From contig NZ_CP102096.1 of the NCBI RefSeq assembly GCF_024582835.1, positions 1,984,001-2,048,000 on the forward strand: a stretch of 64,000 nt of DNA. Reading direction: 5' to 3'. Of the stretch, positions 48,308 to 56,580 are shown piece after piece. Numbering within the stretch: position 1 is the first letter of the stretch; each line of letters begins with the position of its first letter. This stretch comes from Vibrio japonicus (lineage in GTDB: Bacteria; Pseudomonadota; Gammaproteobacteria; Enterobacterales; Vibrionaceae). Both the position numbers and the translations under genes were made by a program. The notes under the pieces were generated by a model that saw nothing but the letters and a program-made list of their open reading frames with translations, searched no databases and had not been told where the DNA came from.

Positions 48308-48793
48308 ATGGCAAAGAAAAAATCCAAACAAAAAGCGGGTAGTAATACCATCGCGCTAAACAAAAAAGCTCGCCACGAATATTTCATTGAAGATGAAATT
48401 GAAGCAGGCATGGAGCTACAAGGGTGGGAAGTGAAAGCCCTTCGCCAAGGTAAAGCCAATATTTCTGAAAGTTACGTATTTATGCGTAACGGTGAAGCCT
48501 TTGTGAGTGGCATGACAATCACTCCTCTTAATCAGGCATCGACACACGTAGTCGCGAACCCGACACGCGTGCGTAAACTACTTATGAGCCGTCGTGAACT
48601 CGACAACCTACTAGGCCGTGTAAACCGTGAAGGTATGACGCTAACTGCGTTGTCACTCTATTGGTCTCGATCTTGGGTGAAGATGAAAATCGGTGTAGCA
48701 AAAGGTAAAAAGCTGCACGATAAACGTACGGATCTAAAAGAAAAAGATTGGGCGAGAGAAAAAGCGCGTGTCATGAAGAGCTCGCTGCGTTAA
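48308..48793 (+). CDS. smpB: SsrA-binding protein SmpB
   Basis: A 161-residue basic OB-fold protein starting [20 protein letters not shown]. Core [32 protein letters not shown] and the C-terminal tail [20 protein letters not shown] that reaches the decoding centre are intact. It delivers tmRNA to stalled ribosomes, and the tmRNA gene is 67 bp downstream. Confidence 0.97.
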   Translation: MAKKKSKQKAGSNTIALNKKARHEYFIEDEIEAGMELQGWEVKALRQGKANISESYVFMRNGEAFVSGMTITPLNQASTHVVANPTRVRKLLMSRRELDNLLGRVNREGMTLTALSLYWSRSWVKMKIGVAKGKKLHDKRTDLKEKDWAREKARVMKSSLR

Positions 48794-48818
48794 TCTTGAC
48801 CACTTAAACGCATAGTAC

Positions 48819-48846
48819 TGGACAGCTAATACTTTTCTGTTACTAT
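48819..48846 (+). promoter_or_regulatory. ssrA promoter
   Basis: TGGACA, 16-bp spacer and TACTAT, with the tmRNA 5' end 15 bp further on, consistent with a short processed leader. Confidence 0.65.
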
Positions 48847-48860
48847 GCGAACAATACCTT

Positions 48861-49228
48861 GGGGCTGATTTAGGATTCGACGGGAATTCAGAAGTCTGAG
48901 GTGCATGCCGAGGTGCGGTAGGCCTCGTTAATAAACCGCAAAAAAATAGTCGCAAACGACGAAAACTACGCACTAGCAGCTTAATACCCTGCTCAGAGCT
49001 CTCTCGCCCTAGCTTCCGCACGTAAGACGGGGACCAACGAGGGATCAAACCCAAACGCGCTAGCCCGGATTCTCCCGCCTGAGAGGTGAACGGCGAATTA
49101 TAATTCAGGATAGTCATTCATTAGCGTGTCGGTTCGCAGGTGGGTGGTGAATTTAAAGATCGACTAAGCATGTAGTACCAATGATGAAAGGTTTTCGGAC
49201 GCGGGTTCAACTCCCGCCAGCTCCACCA
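48861..49228 (+). ncRNA. ssrA: tmRNA (ssrA)
   Basis: A 368-nt gene. The 5' end GGGGCTGATTTAGGATTCGA and the 3' end GGTTCAACTCCCGCCAGCTC plus CACCA form the tRNA-like part with encoded CCA. The tag frame at 48952-48984 reads GCA AAC GAC GAA AAC TAC GCA CTA GCA GCT TAA, giving ANDENYALAA, and GTC lies before the resume codon. Pseudoknot regions flank the tag. It works with SmpB upstream. Confidence 0.98.
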
Positions 49229-49237
49229 AACGTTTGG

Positions 49238-49272
49238 AAAGGCCGCTAGTTCAATGAACTAGCGGCCTTTTT
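49238..49272 (+). terminator. ssrA terminator
   Basis: AAAGGCCGCTAGTTCA/TGAACTAGCGGCCTTTTT, a perfect 16-bp stem. Confidence 0.95.
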
Positions 49273-49495
49273 GTTTGCTAATGACGGCGCTATTCTCTCT
49301 AAGATTCTGCAACGATCTCAATAACACCGTGATAAAGCTCCGTCGGTGTATTGTTTCACTTCAATACCATTAAGGCCCTCCTTGCTGGCATACCAACATA
49401 TGAATATAAAATAAACACTTATCCATCGCAGTTCTTTACCAATAGTTGTGATAGAAATATAACTACTTTACGTTGGATCTGCGTTTGGAGAGCAT

Positions 49496-50830
49496 ATGGA
49501 AGTCATACACCACGGCGGCAAAAACACCATCACAGGGTCCTGCCATGAGCTTCGGGCCGGAAGGCAATCTATTCTGATCGATTGTGGAACGTTTCAGGGG
49601 GAAGAGGCTCGTGCGCTTGATATCGACTTTCCCACCAGCTTGATTGATGCCCTACTACTCACGCACTCTCATATAGACCATATTGGTCGTATCCCTTGGT
49701 TGATTGCTGACGGGTTTAATCAGCCGATTTATTGCAGCAAAGCCACAGCAGAATTAGTCCCATTAATGTTAGAGGATGGACTTAAGATTCAGCTTGGCCT
49801 TTCATCAAGAGAAATCCATCGTATTCTAAAGTCGATTACCAAGTTAATTCATGCAAAAAGTTATGGAGAATGGTTTGCTCTCCCATCTAAGTTTTCAGAA
49901 CAGCCTCAATCAGACACTTTATTTGCTCGTTTTCAACCTGCGGGGCACATTCTTGGCTCAGCCTATATTGAGATTCGTTTACCTAATCAAGAAATCGTGG
50001 TTTTTTCCGGTGATTTAGGCCCAAGAAATACACCACTACTGCCCGACCCACAATCACCAGAAAGAGCGGATTACCTCTACATTGAAAGCACCTACGGCAA
50101 TTCTGATCATGAAGATATAAAAACCCGATCGTCTCGTCTTCTGTCGATTATCAACCGCTCTCTTGCCGATGGAGGCACAATCTTAATTCCTGCATTTAGT
50201 ATTGGGCGGACGCAAGAACTCTTGTTTGATATTGAGCAGCTGATCCACACCCATCAACTAGACGTAAAGATCCCGATTATTTTAGATTCTCCAATGGCGA
50301 TACGTGTCACTGAGTCATATCAGCGATTTAAGCAATTGTGGAGCGAAGAAGCCAAAGCGCGCCTGAATATGAAACGTCATCCACTCGCGTTCGATCAATG
50401 CATCACGATAGAAGATCACCGCAGTCACCTTAAACTCGTCAATAGACTCAAATCGACTGGTGAGCCTGCGATTGTTGTGGCGGCATCTGGCATGTGTCAG
50501 GGCGGGCGCATTATGGACTACTTAAAAGCACTATTACCCGACGAGCGAACCGATGTCATCATCGCAGGGTATCAAGCAGAAGGAACGATTGGGCGAGATA
50601 TCCAATCCGGCGCGAGTATTGTCGATATAGATACCGAAGAAGTTACCATTAACGCGCACATTCATACCATGTCTGGCTACTCTGCCCATGCCGATCGCAG
50701 CGACCTACTTAACTTCATTGATGGCATTACCACCAAGCCGAATGCTATTCATCTGATCCACGGTGAGCCTAGAACTCAAACTCTGTTCGCGGAGACACTA
50801 CGAGAAAAGGGCTACACGGTGACAGAATAA
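49496..50830 (+). CDS. Beta-CASP metallo-beta-lactamase protein, RNase-like
   Basis: A 444-residue protein. GGAG lies before the ATG. Metal motif HSHIDH is at 57-62, then AGHILGSAY, FSGDLGPRN, YIESTYGN, the beta-CASP region PAFSIGRTQELLFDIEQL with GGTILIPAFS, VVAASGMCQGGRIMDYL, and the closing HIHTMSGYSAHADRSDLL and HLIHGEPRTQT. These are the marks of the Ysh1/CPSF-73-like RNA-cleaving group, which acts as endo- and 5' exonuclease in archaea and some bacteria. Its RNA target in Vibrio is unknown. It is the first gene after ssrA and is followed by the GNAT/nitrilase gene in the same direction. Confidence 0.88.
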   Translation: MEVIHHGGKNTITGSCHELRAGRQSILIDCGTFQGEEARALDIDFPTSLIDALLLTHSHIDHIGRIPWLIADGFNQPIYCSKATAELVPLMLEDGLKIQLGLSSREIHRILKSITKLIHAKSYGEWFALPSKFSEQPQSDTLFARFQPAGHILGSAYIEIRLPNQEIVVFSGDLGPRNTPLLPDPQSPERADYLYIESTYGNSDHEDIKTRSSRLLSIINRSLADGGTILIPAFSIGRTQELLFDIEQLIHTHQLDVKIPIILDSPMAIRVTESYQRFKQLWSEEAKARLNMKRHPLAFDQCITIEDHRSHLKLVNRLKSTGEPAIVVAASGMCQGGRIMDYLKALLPDERTDVIIAGYQAEGTIGRDIQSGASIVDIDTEEVTINAHIHTMSGYSAHADRSDLLNFIDGITTKPNAIHLIHGEPRTQTLFAETLREKGYTVTE

Positions 50831-50911
50831 CAACGTACTAAAATGACCTGACTGCTATGATTGTTAACAGCAAACAATTTATGACATGCTGTGCTTAACA
50901 GTACAAATAAG

Positions 50912-52468
50912 ATGGACAATGTAGCAATGGAAACCAATACCCCGAAACTCTCTCTTAGAACAATTGAAGCCAGCGATTACCCAGAGCTAGCGCAACTCAT
51001 GGACCTGGTATTTCACGATGTGGGAGGCTCTTGGCCAAGAATGACGATCATGGATCTCATTCACCAGTTTCCTGACGGCCAAATTTGTATTGAAGACAGC
51101 GGAAAAATTGTCGGGGCTGCACTGACCATAAAAGTGGATTACAACCGCTTTTCTCTACCCCATGTTTACACTGACATCATCACAGAACAAAACGTCATTC
51201 AAAATCAGGTGACTGGCGACGCGATGTACGGTCTGGATGTCTTTGTTCACCCCGATTATCGCGGTTTGCGCCTAGGTCGACGCCTATATGATGCACGTAA
51301 AGAACTGTGTCGAAGCAAAAACTTCAAAGCAATCCTGGCTGGTGGGCGAATTCCTAACTACCACAAGCATGCGGACGAGCTCAGCGTGACAGAGTACATT
51401 GATAAAGTGAAACGTCGCGAACTGCACGACCCAATCCTCTCCTTTCAGCTTGCCAACGGTTTTGACGTTAAACGTTTGATGCGTGGTTATTTACCTGAAG
51501 ACGATGCCTCTCAAGGTTACGCGACACTGCTAGAGTGGGATAATTTCTTCTATGAAGAAGACATCCAATCTGTACACGATATTGAGAAAACATTGATTCG
51601 TATTGGCGTGGTTCAGTGGCAAATGCGTGCGATGCGAGGTCTTGACGATTTAATGGATCAGGCCGAGTTTTTTGTCTCCTCACTCGCAAACTACCAAGCA
51701 GATTTCGCGCTATTTCCGGAGTTTTTCAACGCGCCGTTAATGGGCCTTCAGGAAGGACAAAACTCCGTTGAAGCCATTCGCTTTCTTGCCAGTTTTAGTG
51801 AAGAAATAAAAAACCGTTTTTCACAAATGGCGGTTACCTACAACATCAACATTATTGCAGGTAGCGTGCCTGTGATTGAAGACAACAAGCTGTATAACGT
51901 TTCCTATTTGCTCCAACGCGACGGCACGACTGACGCCCAATACAAAATCCACATCACACCCCACGAAGAAAAAGATTGGGTGATTGACGGCGGAGACAAG
52001 GTCAAAGTCTTTGATACCGATGCAGGCCGAGTGGGCATTTTGATTTGCTACGACAGTGAATTCCCGGAACTGGGACGAATGATGGCAGAGCAAAATGCAC
52101 AAATTATCTTTGTTCCGTTCTGGACAGATACTAAAAACGGCTATCAACGTGTACGAATTTGCTCTCAAGCTCGAGCGATCGAAAACGAGTGTTATGTCGC
52201 GATTGGCGGCAGCGTCGGCAACCTACCGAGAGTCGACAATGTGGATATTCAGTATGCGCAATCGGCGGTGTTCTCTCCTTCAGATATTTACTTCCCGCAC
52301 GATGCAACCTTGGCAGAAGCGAGTGCAAATACCGAGATGATCATTTTCGCCGATGTGGATTTAACCAAGTTAAAACAGCTGAATACTGAAGGTTCCGTCA
52401 CCAACCTCAAGCATAGACGCAAAGATATTTATGGGGAATTTATCAAACCTGAAGCACCGAGCAGCTAA
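50912..52468 (+). CDS. Bifunctional GNAT acetyltransferase / carbon-nitrogen hydrolase
   Basis: A 518-residue fusion. The N-terminal part (about 10-200) is a GNAT domain with acetyl-CoA loop HPDYRGLRLGRRLYDARK (113-130). The C-terminal part (about 228-510) is a nitrilase fold with the Glu-Lys-Cys triad at Glu270 (FPEFFNAP), Lys345 (YKIHITPHE) and Cys379 (LICYDSEFPELG). It might hydrolyse an amide such as a carbamoyl or polyamine-type compound and acetylate the product, but the substrate is not known. The start is uncertain: no good ribosome site precedes the ATG at 50912, and GTG at 50891 or ATG at 50927 are possible. Confidence 0.85.
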   Translation: MDNVAMETNTPKLSLRTIEASDYPELAQLMDLVFHDVGGSWPRMTIMDLIHQFPDGQICIEDSGKIVGAALTIKVDYNRFSLPHVYTDIITEQNVIQNQVTGDAMYGLDVFVHPDYRGLRLGRRLYDARKELCRSKNFKAILAGGRIPNYHKHADELSVTEYIDKVKRRELHDPILSFQLANGFDVKRLMRGYLPEDDASQGYATLLEWDNFFYEEDIQSVHDIEKTLIRIGVVQWQMRAMRGLDDLMDQAEFFVSSLANYQADFALFPEFFNAPLMGLQEGQNSVEAIRFLASFSEEIKNRFSQMAVTYNINIIAGSVPVIEDNKLYNVSYLLQRDGTTDAQYKIHITPHEEKDWVIDGGDKVKVFDTDAGRVGILICYDSEFPELGRMMAEQNAQIIFVPFWTDTKNGYQRVRICSQARAIENECYVAIGGSVGNLPRVDNVDIQYAQSAVFSPSDIYFPHDATLAEASANTEMIIFADVDLTKLKQLNTEGSVTNLKHRRKDIYGEFIKPEAPSS

Positions 52469-52489
52469 CCCATATTTGTAGATATCAAG

Positions 52490-52525
52490 CCAGCTCATCC
52501 ACCGTTTCTACGGTGAATGAGCTGG
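52490..52525. terminator. Inverted repeat between GNAT/nitrilase gene and metY
   Basis: CCAGCTCATCCACCGT/ACGGTGAATGAGCTGG with loop TTCT, one bulge, between convergent genes; no strong T tract. Confidence 0.6.
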
Positions 52526-52530
52526 ATATG

Positions 52531-53799
52531 TTATGCGTTTAGCGCTTGCTCTAGATCGGCCAGAATATCGTCGATATGCTCGATACCAACAGACAGGCGA
52601 ATCATCTCAGGAGAGACCCCCGCTTGGCGTTGTTCATCTTCATTTAGCTGACGGTGAGTCGTTGATGCCGGGTGACAAGCCAGTGACTTCGCATCACCAA
52701 TATTCACTAAGCGTTTAAATATCTGTAGCGCATCGTAGAATCGCACACCAGACTCATAGCCACCTTTTAGCCCGAAAGATAATATCCCTGATGGCTTACC
52801 TTTCATGTATTTCTCTGCCAACGGATAATACTCTGAAGACGGTAAACCCGCGTAGCTTACCCAGCTCACTTTCTCGTGATTGCTTAGGTACTCCGCCACT
52901 TTCTGCGCATTTTCGGTGTGCCTTTCCATACGCAGAGTTAAAGTTTCCAACCCTTGCATTAGCATAAACGCATTCATCGGTGATAACGCAGAACCTGTAT
53001 TGCGAAGTGGCACTGTACGCGCACGCCCGATAAACGCAGCGTCTCCAAATGCTTCGGTATACACTACTCCGTGGTATGACGGCTCAGGCTGGTTTAATAC
53101 AGGGAAACGATCTTTGTGCTGAGCCCACGGAAATTTTCCTGAATCAACAATCATGCCGCCCAACGTCGTACCATGGCCACCCACATATTTAGTGAGAGAA
53201 TGCACCACAATATCAGCACCAAATTCTATAGGTTTGCATAATGCTGGTGTCGCGACGGTGTTGTCCACAATAACAGGTACGCCTTGTGCGTGAGCCAATT
53301 CTGCAACGCGCTCTAGGTCAATAATATTGCCAGCCGGGTTACCGATACTTTCGCAGTACACCGCTTTGGTGTTCTCATCAATAAGCTCGGCTAAGCTCTC
53401 AGGTTTATCATCTTTTGCAAACTTCACCTGAATGCCCATATTTGGCAGCATGTGAGCAAACAACGTGTATGTACCACCATAAAGCTGAGGCGTTGAAACA
53501 ATATTGTCTCCAGCTTGAGCCAACGCCAATATTGAGTAATGAATTGCAGCGCTACCAGCACTGACCGCCAAACCAGCAATACCGCCCTCCAGTGCCGCCA
53601 TACGCTTTTCTAACACATCATTCGTTGGGTTCATGATACGCGTATAGATGTTTCCAGGCACTTCAAGGTTAAAGAGATCGGCACCATGCTGAGCATTATC
53701 AAACTCATAAGCCACCGTCTGGTAAATAGGTGTCGCGACAGATTTAGTGGTAGGGTCGGTTTCATAACCGAAATGGATCGATAACGTTTCGTCTTTCAT
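52531..53799 (-). CDS. metY: O-acetylhomoserine aminocarboxypropyltransferase/cysteine synthase
   Basis: A 422-residue pyridoxal-phosphate enzyme of the Cys/Met metabolism family. The PLP lysine is Lys204 in HSLTKYVGGHGTT; other marks are YTRIMNPTNDVLEKRMAALE, SAGSAAIHYSIL, QLYGGTYTLF and VIVDNTVATPALCKP. It makes homocysteine directly from O-acetylhomoserine and sulfide. No MetJ box is obvious upstream. Single gene. Confidence 0.92.
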   Translation of the reverse strand: MKDETLSIHFGYETDPTTKSVATPIYQTVAYEFDNAQHGADLFNLEVPGNIYTRIMNPTNDVLEKRMAALEGGIAGLAVSAGSAAIHYSILALAQAGDNIVSTPQLYGGTYTLFAHMLPNMGIQVKFAKDDKPESLAELIDENTKAVYCESIGNPAGNIIDLERVAELAHAQGVPVIVDNTVATPALCKPIEFGADIVVHSLTKYVGGHGTTLGGMIVDSGKFPWAQHKDRFPVLNQPEPSYHGVVYTEAFGDAAFIGRARTVPLRNTGSALSPMNAFMLMQGLETLTLRMERHTENAQKVAEYLSNHEKVSWVSYAGLPSSEYYPLAEKYMKGKPSGILSFGLKGGYESGVRFYDALQIFKRLVNIGDAKSLACHPASTTHRQLNEDEQRQAGVSPEMIRLSVGIEHIDDILADLEQALNA

Positions 53800-54000
53800 T
53801 CGCTTTCCTTGCTAGGTTAATTCTATTGAGAGTCACTGTTTTCATTGATAAAAAGCCACCAGCCAGACTCCAGTCATACTGGCTAATTATTCGACACTAC
53901 CATATTCGCTTTTGATTTAATTGGATTTACAGCACTAAAATCTACACTACTCCTCATCAACTGAAGAGAATTTATCCATGGACACAAATGAAGGTAGACG

Positions 54001-54123
54001 ATGACCACACTTTCTTTGCTTGCTATTCGCGATACTAAAACCGCCTCTTTATACTGCGTGGAAAAATGTGAATACAGAAACCAATACCATGAGCCAGCCG
54101 TACTTTTCCTCTTCTATTTATGA
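54001..54123 (+). CDS. Possible small upstream ORF overlapping the next gene
   Basis: An ORF of 40 codons, MTTLSLLAIRDTKTASLYCV then EKCEYRNQYHEPAVLFLFYL, begins after GAAGGTAGACG, a fair ribosome site. It ends 35 bases inside the next reading frame. It could couple translation or be a regulatory leader; coding is unproven. Confidence 0.3.
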   Translation: MTTLSLLAIRDTKTASLYCVEKCEYRNQYHEPAVLFLFYL

Positions 54124-54661
54124 TTTTTGCCAAACGGAGTTAACCAACGACAATTCAGATCTCACTCTGTTTTTGCAACCATTCGATAAGGCGGAACAAG
54201 CAGACTGGATAGCAAAAGTCACTCTGCTTCAAGCAAGGTTAACCGAGCTACCTCACCTGTCAGGGAGCATTTTTCTCAACGCTCCTACCCCATTTGGCGA
54301 AGACAATGCTGAGGTTGTAATTCTGTATCGAGGGCTGATTTTTGTTTTACGCATTGATCTTAACCGCAAACACTACTCGGACGATTCCATCACACAGGTT
54401 CATCAGCAAGCATACGCATTTAAAAATCAGCACCTTATCAGCCGCGATAAATTCATCATTCCCGTTTTACTTTCTACGAGCGCTAGCCCATCTGGTGCGC
54501 CCATTCAGGTTTCAGAGGATCTCGTCGCCAACACTATGTGCGATAGCGGTGAACATTTGGCCGCGCTAATTGAGCATTTCGCCAATCAATATCGAGCCGA
54601 TGAAATTTTGTTGGAAGAGTGGATTCAGGCTCTTATCTCACCTAATTCTCATAAAAAATAA
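54089..54661 (+). CDS. Unrecognised protein, restriction-nuclease-like strand-helix pattern
   Basis: A 190-residue protein starting MSQPYFSSSIYDFCQTELTN at 54089. A GTG seven codons earlier is possible and no start has a strong ribosome site. The segment NAEVVILYRGLIFVLRIDLN followed by QVHQQAYAFKNQHLISRDKFIIPVLLSTSA resembles the beta-strand and helix pattern of restriction-endonuclease-like domains found at the N-terminus of some DUF2075 helicases. The usual acidic and Lys metal residues are missing, so the resemblance may be only structural or accidental. No membrane segment or signal is seen. Isolated between metY and the DUF3581 gene. Confidence 0.6.
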   Translation: MSQPYFSSSIYDFCQTELTNDNSDLTLFLQPFDKAEQADWIAKVTLLQARLTELPHLSGSIFLNAPTPFGEDNAEVVILYRGLIFVLRIDLNRKHYSDDSITQVHQQAYAFKNQHLISRDKFIIPVLLSTSASPSGAPIQVSEDLVANTMCDSGEHLAALIEHFANQYRADEILLEEWIQALISPNSHKK

Positions 54662-54806
54662 ATAGAAATTGAATTAGGTAACACATTAATATCAATAAGT
54701 TACAAATATCGACATGTAACAGACTTCCTACCGGCATCTGGATAGACCATTTAGTCAGTAAGCTTAATGTATACTTCGGCGCAGTTTTAGCCACGTGATA
54801 ATAAAT

Positions 54807-55532
54807 ATGTTTCTTACACCGTATTTCTCGCAAGACAACAACCAGTTCCAATTTACTCGCCAGCAAGCAAGCCACTTTGCCAAAATGGTTGCCGGTGACT
54901 ATAACCCTATCCACGATGAAGATAACAAACGCTTTTGCGTTCCTGGCGATCTCCTTTTTGCGGTTCTTCTGAGCAAAGAAGGCATCAGCAAGAAAATGCG
55001 CTTTGATTTCTCGGGTATGGTTAACGATGGGATTGCTCTGTCTGTAGAGAATAAATGCGATAAAGAAAGCGCTGTTGTTGATGCAAATGGCAAAGAATAT
55101 TTGCACATGTCACACGAAGGTGAAGTGAATCATAATGCCGAGTTCATTGAGCATGTAGTCACTAACTACGTTCAGTTTTCTGGCATGAACTTCCCTCACA
55201 TCATGGTTCCATTAATGGAAGAGCAGCAAATGATGATCAATTGCCAGCGCCCATTAGTGATCTACGAAAGCATGGAAGTGGAGTTTTCTCGCCTAGATTT
55301 GAGTCAGCCAGCGGTTGAGTTCTCTGGCGCGCAGTTCGATGTTGACGGTAAGCGCGGTGTTGTCACGTTGAACTTTGAGTTTAAAGAAGACGGCGAAATC
55401 GTAGGTAAAGGCACAAAACGTATGGTCGCAAGTGGTCTAAAACCTTATGACCAAAGCGCGGTTGACGACCTGGTAGAACGATTCCACGCTCGAAAAGATG
55501 CCTTTTTAGCGCAGTTTTCGAACGCAGCGTAA
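54807..55532 (+). CDS. DUF3581 family protein, hot-dog-like
   Basis: A 241-residue protein starting MFLTPYFSQDNNQFQFTRQQ. The segment ASHFAKMVAGDYNPIHDEDNKRFCVPGDLLFA resembles the GDxNPIHxD catalytic helix region of MaoC/hot-dog hydratases. The second half (PLVIYESMEVEFSRLDLSQP, VTLNFEFKEDGEIVGKGTKRM) looks like the strands of a second hot-dog domain. DUF3581 proteins are described as unknown; a hydratase or thioester-binding role is inference from the motif. Single gene with a strong terminator. Confidence 0.8.
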   Translation: MFLTPYFSQDNNQFQFTRQQASHFAKMVAGDYNPIHDEDNKRFCVPGDLLFAVLLSKEGISKKMRFDFSGMVNDGIALSVENKCDKESAVVDANGKEYLHMSHEGEVNHNAEFIEHVVTNYVQFSGMNFPHIMVPLMEEQQMMINCQRPLVIYESMEVEFSRLDLSQPAVEFSGAQFDVDGKRGVVTLNFEFKEDGEIVGKGTKRMVASGLKPYDQSAVDDLVERFHARKDAFLAQFSNAA

Positions 55533-55546
55533 ATACGAATAACAAG

Positions 55547-55576
55547 AAACAGCCCACATTAATATGTGGGCTGTTT
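55547..55576. terminator. Terminator between DUF3581 gene and LysR gene
   Basis: AAACAGCCCACAT, loop, ATGTGGGCTGTTTT, between convergent genes; usable in both directions. Confidence 0.85.
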
Positions 55577-55582
55577 TGGTTT

Positions 55583-56479
55583 CTATACGCTATTTTTTGC
55601 TGCTTGCTCTCTCAACCAACTTTTAAACAACCTCGTATGCGGGTTATCTACGTGGGTGATAATAAAATACCCAGCGTTTGCTTTTATCGGTTCCAGTGGT
55701 GCAACCAACCGCTGCTGCGATAATTCATCCCCTAACAGCGCCATCCTAGCCAACGCGATCCCTACCCCAGCTTCCGCCGCAGACATTGCCATATCTGTAC
55801 GGTTAAAAAAGTGCCCTTGATTGGTGTCAAAATCGATTTCGTTCTGCGATGCCCAATAGAGCCACTCATAATCTTTAGGCGCGCCATGCCAAGGCATCGC
55901 ATCGTGAAGCAGTGTCGTCTTCTTCCAAGTATTCACATTGTCGATAATATCAGGGTACTGCGCCAAATAACTCGGGCTCATCACCGGCAATAGAGACTCT
56001 TCCATCAGTAGCTCCGCTTCCGCACGCTTATAAGGAATCGGCCCATAGTCGATGGCGATATCGAAGTTTCTATTCTCACTGTCTACCAAGGCACCTTCTG
56101 CAAACGTATGAATTTGAATATCCGGATATTGTTTCTGAAAATTTTCCAATCTTGGAACTAACCATTTAAATGCGAGCGAAGGCGTTAGCTTCAGTCGAAT
56201 CTCTTTGTTTTCAGAGACTCGAGTTAGTTGATACACATTTTCTTCTATCGCCGCTAAATGGTGGCTCACTGCATCGACCAATTTTTGCCCTTGTTCCGTT
56301 AAGCGAATACCTCGCGCATGCCTTTCAAACACACTAAAACCTAGCCGCTCTTCAATAGCTTGCAATTGCTGGCTCACCGCTCCTGTTGTCAGGTTCAAGT
56401 CCTTCGCAGCGCTGGTAAGGCTTTGATGGCGTGAGACGATACAGATCAAGTTAATTCCATGTAGTAGTGCTGACTTCAT
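55583..56479 (-). CDS. LysR family regulator, divergent from dadA
   Basis: The protein has 298 residues. The N-terminal helix-turn-helix (about 15-62) includes SLTSAAKDLNLTTGAVSQQLQAIEERLGFSVFER; the remainder (about 90-295) is the type 2 periplasmic-binding-like effector domain. The pattern is close to the GcvA-type of LysR proteins. Its divergence from dadA with 101 bp between suggests it controls D-amino-acid or alanine catabolism. Confidence 0.88.
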   Translation of the reverse strand: MKSALLHGINLICIVSRHQSLTSAAKDLNLTTGAVSQQLQAIEERLGFSVFERHARGIRLTEQGQKLVDAVSHHLAAIEENVYQLTRVSENKEIRLKLTPSLAFKWLVPRLENFQKQYPDIQIHTFAEGALVDSENRNFDIAIDYGPIPYKRAEAELLMEESLLPVMSPSYLAQYPDIIDNVNTWKKTTLLHDAMPWHGAPKDYEWLYWASQNEIDFDTNQGHFFNRTDMAMSAAEAGVGIALARMALLGDELSQQRLVAPLEPIKANAGYFIITHVDNPHTRLFKSWLREQAAKNSV

Positions 56480-56534
56480 ATTGCTTTTAGTTTTACTAAA
56501 TAGTGGTGTTAATTTTTATCTATTGTTAACCAGA

Positions 56535-56556
56535 TGTAAATCTATCATTATTTACA
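56535..56556. promoter_or_regulatory. Candidate operator between LysR gene and dadA
   Basis: TGTAAAT and ATTTACA with 8 bp between form an inverted repeat 25-46 bp before the dadA start. A second pair GTTAA/TTAAC lies at 56508-56530. A LysR-type or other dimer could bind; neither has been matched to a known factor. Confidence 0.4.
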
Positions 56557-56580
56557 AAATTCAAATTTGTGGAGTTTGTT

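Noticed and set aside
49229..49495. Possible attachment site or mobile element downstream of ssrA
   Set aside because: No second copy of the tmRNA 3' end, no integrase and no inverted repeats of an element are seen in the window.
53800..54000. Search for MetJ boxes or a SAM riboswitch before metY
   Set aside because: No run of AGACGTCT-like boxes and no riboswitch fold is seen; the only dyad is a weak GCCAG...TGGC repeat.
56535..56556. TGTAAAT/ATTTACA taken as a TyrR box
   Set aside because: TyrR needs TGTAAA-N6-TTTACA; here the spacing between those cores is 10, so only a general operator-like repeat is reported.
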